A stretch of 64,000 bases of DNA from Medakamo hakoo (lineage: Eukaryota > Chlorophyta > Trebouxiophyceae > Coccomyxaceae): positions 310,001-374,000 of the forward strand of contig CP089453.1 in NCBI GenBank assembly GCA_026636295.1, written 5' to 3'. The notes under the pieces were generated by a model that saw nothing but the letters and a program-made list of their open reading frames with translations, made no database searches and was not told where the DNA came from. The translations under genes and the position numbers were made by a program. Positions 56,902 through 64,000 of this stretch are shown here, piece by piece (the stretch's first letter is position 1; every line of letters begins with the position of its first letter).

Positions 56902-59900
56902 TCAACCCCCCAGCGCGCGCACGTCGGCCGTGATGCCTCCACCCCCCCGGCGGACAGACACGGTAGTGGCGCTCAGCGCCACTACCAGGCCTTGCTCCCG
57001 CGCCCACTCCTCGCCCGCCGCACGCGCCGCAGTTTCCACGCCCCGGAAGACGGCCAGGACGATGGCGTACGAGGGCGGCGGGTCGGCAAAGCCGGCGCCG
57101 GCGGCGGGCCAGCCGGCAGGCGGTTTGTTCTTGACGGCTTCGTTGAGCGCAGCCCGCGTCATGGCGGTGATAGCGGCCGTGTCGACGGCCGGTGGGGGTG
57201 GCCGTGGAAGGAGGGAAGGCGGCGGCGGCGGCGGCGGGGCCAGGCGCGCAGCCGCCGCCGCGTCGCCCGGCCCGCCACTCACCGCAGCAGCGCCGCCCGA
57301 CCCGCCCGCGCGGCCGACGCCGACCGGCCCGCCCGGGCGGCCGGCGCCGCCCGACCCGCCCGCGCGGCCGACGCCGACCGGCCCGCCACGCACCGCAGCA
57401 GCGCCGTCCGGCCCGCCCGCGCGGCCGACGCCGACCGGCCCGCCCGGGCGGCCGGCGCCGCCCGACCCGCCCGCGCGGCCGACGCCGACCGGCCCGCCAC
57501 GCACCGCAGCAGCGCCGTCCGGCCCACGCGCGCGGCCGGCGCCGACCGGCCCGCCACGCACCGCAGCAGCGCCGTCCGACCCGCCCGCGCGGCCGGCGCC
57601 GCCCGACCCAACAGGCACCGCCGCGCCGTCCGGCCCACGCGCGCGGCCGGCGCCGACCGGCCCGCCACGCACCGCCGCGCCGTCCGGCCCACGCGCGCGC
57701 TTGGCCGCCGACGTGGGAGGAGCGGGCGCCGCCGCGGCCTCGCCGCCGCCCCGCCCGCCCGCGCCCGCGCCGCCCGTGTTGAAATGTCTGGACAACATGG
57801 GGTCGATCGGCTTACCGAGCGCCAGGCACTCCAGGACGCGCTCGTTTTCCGCGTCCATGGCCCGCCAGGCCTCCATGATGGCCGACCTGGCTGGCGGACG
57901 AGCCGCACCAGTACCAGCACCCCAGCGCCCGCGCTTGGTCGCGCGCGCGTGCGCGAGCTCTTCGTCTTCGTCGCCCACGCGCGCTTCAAACAAGCGTGTG
58001 TTGTCGTCCCTGCGGGTGAACGTGACTTGACAGACGGGGTCCGCCTTGCCGTGCGCTTTTTTCAGGGCGGCCAGCATGTCGCCCCACTGGCCAGTCACGT
58101 GCCAGTCCCCATCAGCGCGCCGGTACACTCGGATGTTGAAAGACTCCGGGTCAGCACCCGTCACCGCAACGAGGATGGTGCAGGTAAAGGATGGACCCTC
58201 GTGCACGGCGCCCGCGCCCTCCTCGCGCGCCATAAGGAAGGAGGCGAACTCGGCGTTGACACGGTCAAAAACACCATCGCTGATGAGGATGCAGCACGAC
58301 AGCGCCGGGGCGGGACGGTGGTCGGTCAGGCGGCCGTTGTCTCTGTCGGCTTCCAAGACGGGGCGGGCGTACAGGCAGAGCACGTTGGAGTTCGGCGCGG
58401 CCTTGCCCGGCACGGCCTCCACCGCGACGGCGTTGGAGTACGCGCTCTGGACGTTGTCCATGAAGGCGCCCGCGCCGGGGCCCGTCAGGAAAATGTCGTC
58501 GGACCAGCCGGGCTTGTCGGGACGGGGAGGAGTACTGCACATGGTCAGCCCGCCAACGCTCAGGTCGGCCGACCCGCCGACGACGGCCACAGCGACGCGC
58601 CCGTCCGCGTTCACTTCCAGGCACTTGCGCACCAAGGGCACACCGTCTACCGCCACACGCACGTGGTTGAGCGTCGTAGAAGGTGACAGCATGACCGTCA
58701 GCGGCTCGCCCGCGTCCCGCGTCTCCTTGTTGAGGTCCGCCACGACGCGCGCAAAGTGCACGTGCGTGGACGGCGCGTGCAGCTCGTAGCCGTCTTTGCG
58801 AGCGTCGTCTACAGCGTCAACAAAGGACTTGGGCGTGCCCCACGCGCCGGCGGCGTCGCGGGTGTTGACGGTCGGCTTGTCGTGCCCGTCCAGGCGCAGC
58901 AGGGTGTAGGACGTTTCGGCGGCCGGGTCCGGGGCTTCGCCGGCCTTCACCCGCAGCAGGCGGGTGCGGACGAGGCCCAGCGCCTTGGCCGCGTCGTCGT
59001 CGCACACTTTCTCCAGCCGGCCGTACCCGCCGACGGGGTAGGAGTAGGTCTTGGGGGGGGTCCGCGCGGCGCCGCCGCGCGGACCAACGCGCGGACCCCC
59101 CGCGAGTGGGGGGGTCCGACGCGCCGCCACCGCCGCGCCGAAGCCGGCCGAGGCATACTTCATCGGCCGCTTCCGCGTGCGCAGCTCGTACCGGGTGCGG
59201 GCGGGCGCGTCCAAGGCGGGCGCGTCCAAGGCAGGCGCGTCCGCGCCGTCGTCCTCATCGGACTCGTCGTCGGCGGCCACCGCGCCCGTGCCGGCGCCGC
59301 CGCCCGCCGCCGTCGCCGCCGGCGCCGTCGCCGCGTCTAGCTCGCCACCCGCCGCGCCCGCCCGCGGCCCGTACGTGATGCTCACGCAGAAGCGGGGCAC
59401 GACCGTGTCGCCCTCTAGGGTGGCCGTGGGGGGGTCGGCCACGCTGAGAGTGACTCGGTCAGGATGGCCCTTCCCCGCCCATGGCGGGGTGAAGGTTTCA
59501 GGCAGGTCCGGCGGCTGCCAGCCGACCAATTTCACCTGGGCGCCCTTCACTTTACCCACCTTGACCGGCGTGTCCGTCGTCTCCGCGACCTTGTCGCCGC
59601 CGACATACCACACGGTGGCGAACGCGGAGTCCTGCCCGACGTCAATGTCGTCGGCGCACAGGCCGGCCGTGGTCAGTGCCGCCTTGTACAGGTCTCTGAA
59701 GGCGGGAAAGACGGACCCAGGGATGATGGCTCGGAGCGTTGAGCCGTTGACGAAGGTGGAGACCACGACCTCCTGCGGCTGGGCGACATGGGCGCCAGGC
59801 CCGGCCGGCGCGGCCCTGGCAAGGGTTCGAAGAAGACGAATGCAAGAGTGAGAGAAAAAAAAAAACAGTGCCCGCTTCCAACCTGTTCTTGCGGCAGCAG

Positions 59901-60116
59901 CGGCAAAGGATGCACGCGCTCCGCGCCTCACTCTCCAAACTAAAAAACTCACCCGGTCGAAGAGGACGGGCCGCCAGCCGCGTCAGACGCACGCGCAGGC
60001 AGGCCAGAGCCGCCGGGGCCACGGCGCGGCGAGGCGGCGCGAGGCTGGGCAGTGCGAGCGAGCGACGGCGACGGACGCGGCGCCGGCCCGGCTTCGGAGT
60101 CCATGGGCGCGGACAT
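56902..60116 (-). CDS. Large protein of unknown function with minisatellite-encoded tail (1025 residues)
   Basis: Minus-strand exons 59953-60116 and 56902-59815 (donor GG|GTGAGT, phase 2) give MSAPMDSEAGPAPRPSPSLA then, across the join, AAPAGPGAHVAQPQEVVVST. Residues about 75-190 look like a compact beta-rich domain (IIPGSVFPAFRDLYKAALTT, VWYVGGDKVAETTDTPVKVG). After an acidic linker, residues about 270-690 are globular: TSYTLLRLDGHDKPTVNTRD, HVHFARVVADLNKETRDAGE, LNHVRVAVDGVPLVRKCLEV and SFNIRVYRRADGDWHVTGQW. A Gly/Ala/Val/Arg repeat tail then builds from a DNA minisatellite. The last 75 residues form another folded piece (ITAMTRAALNEAVKNKPPAG, YAIVLAVFRGVETAARAAGE). No known family recognised. 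It is divergent from PAN2 with 440 bases between starts. Confidence 0.72.
57270..57700 (-). repeat. Coding minisatellite in the 1025-residue gene
   Basis: Alternating units of about 36-60 bases built from GCGCGGCCGACGCCGACCGG-like cores. They encode GRAGGSGGAGRPGGPVGVGR-type and GPDGAAAVRGGPVGVGRAG-type stretches, at least seven units with small changes. Confidence 0.88.
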
Positions 60117-60556
60117 GGTCGGAGGCCTGGAGAGTGTGTTGAGGCGGGAGAGAGGAGGTGTGAGGCGGTGAGTGGCGTTGTTGCGTGTGCGCGAGCTCAG
60201 CGCGCGGCCTGGAGGCGGGTCGGTCGACCGAATGCGTGCGCGGCGGCGCCATTGCCCCCGCCCACCCGCCCCCGCCGCCTCATCCCTCACTTTGAGATGC
60301 AGAAGTGGGTGTGCGCCGCGGGCGGGGTGCGCGGTCCGCCGCGGCCGCGGAGTGATTGAGTTGCGGGTTGGGTTGATGGAGGGGCGGGCAGGGCACGCAG
60401 CGCGCTCGCCACGGAAAGCTGTTTTGAGAGGGCAGCGGTGTCGGGGGGAGCATTTAGCGGGCTGTGAAGTGAGCAGGCCGGGCTAGCGCAACCGCTGCGC
60501 CACTCCCTCATTTCTCGCGCCCCGCGCGGCGTCACGAAACGCCTCACCAAACCACG
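60117..60556. promoter_or_regulatory. Divergent interval between the 1025-residue gene and PAN2
   Basis: 440 bases, GC-rich, with no convincing reading frame. It should hold both promoters. CACGAAACGCCTCACC precedes the PAN2 start. Confidence 0.4.
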
Positions 60557-63500
60557 ATGCTATACGGCGTGGAAGCCGGCCTGGCCGAGCTGGCCGTCGG
60601 CCCCGTCCACCAGGCGGTGGAGGAGGCGGTGAGTTGTTTTTGGTTTTTGCGTGAAGCAAGCGATGCGTTTTCTTTCTGTCTTTTCCCACGATCTCAACGC
60701 CCTCCCATCGCACACAACAGGTCACGACGCTGGCCTTCTCTCAAGAGGAAGAGCTGCTGTGGGCAGGTGAGGGAGGGACCTTTGGCGGGCACGCGTTCCG
60801 CCGCGAGGACGGCACCGATGACGTCTCCCCCGCCCCACTCTCGCGCCGCACTCTCGCTCTCGCGCTCACACCCCGGCCGTCCCTCCCACCCCCCACCGCC
60901 ATGCGCCACGCCCCATCCATCCAGGCACCGCGTCCGGCGCTCTGATCGGCGTGTCCGTCCCCTCCCTCGACACCTACTGCTGCGCCCGGCTACATGCGTC
61001 CCCTCTCCTGGGCCTCGCACCGCTGGGATCCGCCGTCGTCGCCGTGTCTGCGTCGGGCGCGACCGTGCACGCCCCGGGTGGGATGCACGCGGCCGTCATC
61101 CCCGTCGAGTGCGACGACGACGGCAGCGGCGCCTTCCTGCCCGACTGTTCATCCTGCGTGGCTGAACCTGGCGCAGCAGGGCGGGTGGTGGTCGGGCGGG
61201 CCGGCGGCGGCCTGGTCTCCATCAACGCGGCGACGGGCGACGCCTCGCAGACGGCCGGCGCGGCGGGTGCGGGCGCGACCGCCCTGGCGTCCGGCCCGCG
61301 CGGCCTCGTCGCCGCCGGCACGCCGGCCGGCCGCCTGCTCTTCATCGACCCGCGGTCCGCCTGGGCGACGGTGGCGGACGTCGCCTGCCACGCCGGCCCC
61401 GTGACGGCGCTGGACTGGGCCCGGGACCTGGTGGCGACGGCGGGCCTGCTGCCCAGCCGGGCCGGGTTTGCCGACCCGGCGTCCGCGCCGGCCGACCCGG
61501 TCGTCCGCGTGTGGGACGTCCGGGCGCTCGGCCCGTCCCGCGCCCTGGGCGGGGCAGCCCCGCCTCCGTCCGCGTGCCCGCGCCCGCTCGCCGGCCTGCA
61601 CTGGGCGCCGCGGCCGTCCGCCGGCCTGGCCTTCCACCCGGCCGCGCCCGGCACGCTGCTGCTCGCGTCCGCGCGCGGCGCGGTCTCGCTCGCCGACGCG
61701 GGCGCGGGCGTGCCCGGCCGCATCCTCCCCGTGGACACGGGCGGTGCCAGCTTGACGGCCTGCGCCATCTGCCGGACGGGCGACGTGGCGGCCTTTGGCT
61801 CCGACGGCGGGTGGGTGCACCTGTGGTCGGCCGGCGGCTCGCCGCCCGGTGCGGCCCTCACCGTCTGCGGCGCCGAGCCGTTGCCCCCCCTCCCGGCCCG
61901 CCGCCCCGCCCCGGCCCACCCGCTGCCGCCGGGCGCGCCCTTGGCCGCCACCCCCGTCCACTTTGCCGACGGCGACGGCGGCCGCCCCCTGTCGGAGGGG
62001 TGGGGCGGAGACGTGGACGGCCGGTCCGCGCGCGCCCGCCCGCCGCGGATTCTGCCGCCGGCCCTGCTCGCGTCCGCCCGCCGGTCCGACTTCCTGGCCG
62101 CGCTGCCCAACCCGGAAGCAGCCAAGTTTCCGGGCGAAGGGCCGGGCGCGGCGGCCGTGCGCGTCGCCCGCCTGCGCCACGCCCGCCTCAAAGTGCGGGG
62201 CGGCGGCGGGGACGGCGGCGGCGGCGGCGGCGGGCCCGACGGCGCGTCCGCGGCGGCCTCCAAGCCGCGCGCGGCCCGGCCGCCGCGGCCGCCGCCCTCC
62301 CCTCTGGCCCTGGCCCGCCGCAAGGCACGCACGCTGCCCGACGGGTACGCGCCCCTGTCGGCCGCGCCCGCGCCGGGCGCGTCCGCGGGCGCGTCCGCCC
62401 GTTTCCTGGAAGTCGAGTGGGCCGCGCACAACCCGACCCGCTTTGCCGGCCTGGAGGGCGGCGTCGCCAACTGTTACGCCAACGCCGTGCTCCAAACCCT
62501 GATCGCGTTCCAGCCGCGGCTGGCGGGCGTCCTGGCGGCCACCCGCCCGGACACGGACGCCGAATTCTCGCTGCTGGACGAGGCGGGCGCGCTGGTGCGA
62601 ATGCTGTCGTCCAACCCGCGCGGCGCGTGCGCGGCCTCCAACCTGCTGCGCGCGCTGCGCTCGTCCAAGGAGGCGGCGGGGCTGGGGCTGGTCGAGGGCC
62701 AGGCCCAGCGGTCCATCGCCGGCGGCGCCGCCGACATCGTGCTGGAAGCCAACAAGGACGCGTCCCTCGTGCGGCGGGCCCAGACGCTCACCCGCTTCCT
62801 CCTGGAGCAGCTGCACCGCGAGGCGGCGGCGCGTGGGGTGGTGGGGGTGGGAGTGGGGGGGGCGCCATCGCCGTCCACCACCACCACCACCAGCACGTCG
62901 TCGGAATCCGTCATTGCCTCCACCTTTGGCCTGCCGTACGTCACCCGGACCCAGCTCCTGGCCGGCGACAGGCGGTGGCACGACCGCCCGGGGCGCGCGT
63001 TTGCGGTGGAACTGGCGTACCCGCCGCCCAAGGCGCGCCCGCCGCTGCCGCCGCGCACGGGCACGGCGGCGGGCGCGGCCTGGGCCGCGGCTGTGGCTGC
63101 TGCTGCTGCCGACCTAGAAGCCGACGAGGGGCGGGCGGCGGCTGTCAAAGCAGCCATGGCGCCGGCCGGCGCGGGCCCGCCGCCGTCGGTCGACACGCCC
63201 ACACCCTCGGCCGCGGCCGCGGCGGCCGCCGCCGCCGCCCTCACGCCCGCGGCCTTGGCCGCCGGCCGCCCCACCTTCGCCACGCTCCTTGCACGCGCTC
63301 TGCGCTCCGAAGCCGTCGCGCGGGCCTGGTTCGACGAGGACGCGGGCTACGCGCCCGTCCGCACCGCGCGCACGCCGGCCGCCCTGCCGGCCGTGCTGGT
63401 CGTCTGTTCGGGGCTGCGCGACGCGCCGGGCGGCGGCGGCGCGCCCGCCGCCGCCTCTTCCTCCTCCTCCTCCACCGCCGGCCCATCCCGCGCCGACCTG

Positions 63501-64000
63501 GCCTGGTGGGCGCCGCGGGTGGACCCGCACGCCGCGGCTGCGGCGGCGGACGCGATGGCAGCCGCGCTGGCAGCGGGCGACCCTGCCGGCGTCGCCGCCG
63601 CCGCCGCCGCTGCGCGCGCGGCCGAAAAGCCCTGGCTTCCGTCCGCCGTGGAAGTCACGGCTGACCCGGAGGGCGGGCGCGTGTCCGTGCGGGAGGGTGG
63701 GTCGGCGGCTGAGCTGCTGGAAGGCGGTGGCGGTGGCGCGCCCCCTGCCTCATCCCCTCTCTGCGCCGTCTACGAGCTCACCGCGGTCGTCGCACACGTG
63801 GACGACGGCGGATCCGCCAGCGCTGCGCTGACCAGCAGCATCGGCGGCGGCGGCAGCGACGAAGACGACGAGTGGAGCGAGGACGAGGACGAGGACGACG
63901 GAGGCGGGAGTGGTGGAGGCGGCGCGAAAGCGGCCGCGGCCGTCGCGGCGGCCGCGGCCGCACCGGGCGGCGGCGACCCGAGTGCCCTCCTCCCGCCGTC
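60557..64000 (+). CDS. PAN2: PAN2 poly(A)-deadenylase subunit, 5' part (3' end outside window)
   Basis: Exons 60557-60628, 60721-60766 and 60925 onwards; the last frame is open to the end of the window (over 1060 residues so far). The N-terminus (MLYGVEAGLAELAVGPVHQA, then TTLAFSQEEELLWAGTASGA) starts a WD40 propeller with further blades such as VVGRAGGGLVSINAATGDAS and GPVTALDWARDLVATAGLLP. After a PAN3-binding linker region, residues about 535 on begin the catalytically dead ubiquitin-hydrolase-like domain: EVEWAAHNPTRFAGLEGGVA then NCYANAVLQTLIAFQP, matching the PAN2 N-K-T-x-F-A-G-L-E...N-x-Y-x-N signature. The C-terminal RNase-H-like DEDD exonuclease lies beyond the window. PAN2-PAN3 trims mRNA poly(A) tails in the cytoplasm. 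A DEDDEWSEDEDEDD acidic run near the edge is an algal insertion. Confidence 0.88.

Noticed and set aside
46900-60116. A viral, LTR or other mobile-element origin for the unknown island
   Set aside because: No reverse transcriptase, integrase, capsid, terminal repeats or target-site duplications seen, and codon use equals that of flanking genes.
61149-62981. 610-residue minus-strand frame opposite PAN2
   Set aside because: The plus frame holds PAN2 signatures; the minus frame is Arg/Gly/Gln-rich and motif-free.

Overview
The window looks like nuclear DNA of a very GC-rich, gene-dense green alga. Viridiplantae-type genes include an SnRK2 kinase, a raffinose-synthase-type GH36 enzyme, a plant-type NEET protein, a TPLATE/TSET subunit (TWD40-1), a plant-type phospholipid N-methyltransferase, a GapC-type GAPDH with a presequence, an R2R3-MYB protein and possible B3-like domains. 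Proteins are rich in Ala/Gly/Pro/Arg, third codon positions are almost all G or C, and long open frames on the wrong strand are common. Introns are short (about 90-400 bases), with GTGAG/GTGCG donors and A/C-rich acceptors ending CACACAG or similar. I cannot name the species. All gene models were built by eye, by joining reading frames across GT-AG sites and checking that the phases fit; no database search was run.

Layout. 1-8025 (+): 3' part of a GH36 enzyme, a SEC14/CRAL-TRIO protein, ubiquilin/DSK2, SnRK2 and a NEET protein. 8180-22000: Msp1/ATAD1 AAA ATPase (-), a large UIM + UFD2-core + BIRC6-type E2 fusion (+), an SRP40/NOLC1-like nucleolar protein (-), proton-translocating transhydrogenase (-) and an organelle-type RanBP2 zinc-finger protein (-). 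22000-41706: a run of strictly alternating genes: hypothetical (+), Rab8/RABE (-), PPR (+), RRM/Gly-rich protein (-), PLMT (+), TWD40-1 (-), hypothetical (+), Lys-rich protein (-), KTI12/DRL1 (+), secreted collagen-like protein (-), ORMDL (+). 41994-46852: eight-exon GAPDH (+), seven-exon VPS25 (-) and an unresolved small gene (-).

46.9-60.1 kb is different. It holds three large proteins with regions I cannot place (965, 972 and 1025 residues; the 972-residue one carries an N-terminal R2R3-MYB), a protein made of two near-identical B3-like units, a frame-disrupted locus and a stray exon-like segment. It reads as a lineage-specific island between conserved housekeeping genes. The window closes with the 5' part of PAN2 (+), which runs off the end.

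Themes. Ubiquitin biology (DSK2, the E4-E2 fusion), membrane traffic (RABE, VPS25, TWD40-1, SEC14-like), lipid homeostasis (PLMT, ORMDL) and RNA metabolism (PPR, zinc finger, RRM, PAN2, KTI12) recur, but neighbours are not obviously co-functional. Many are paired head-to-head over 120-220 bases, which suggests shared promoters. I saw no rRNA, tRNA, CRISPR array, LTR element or viral gene.
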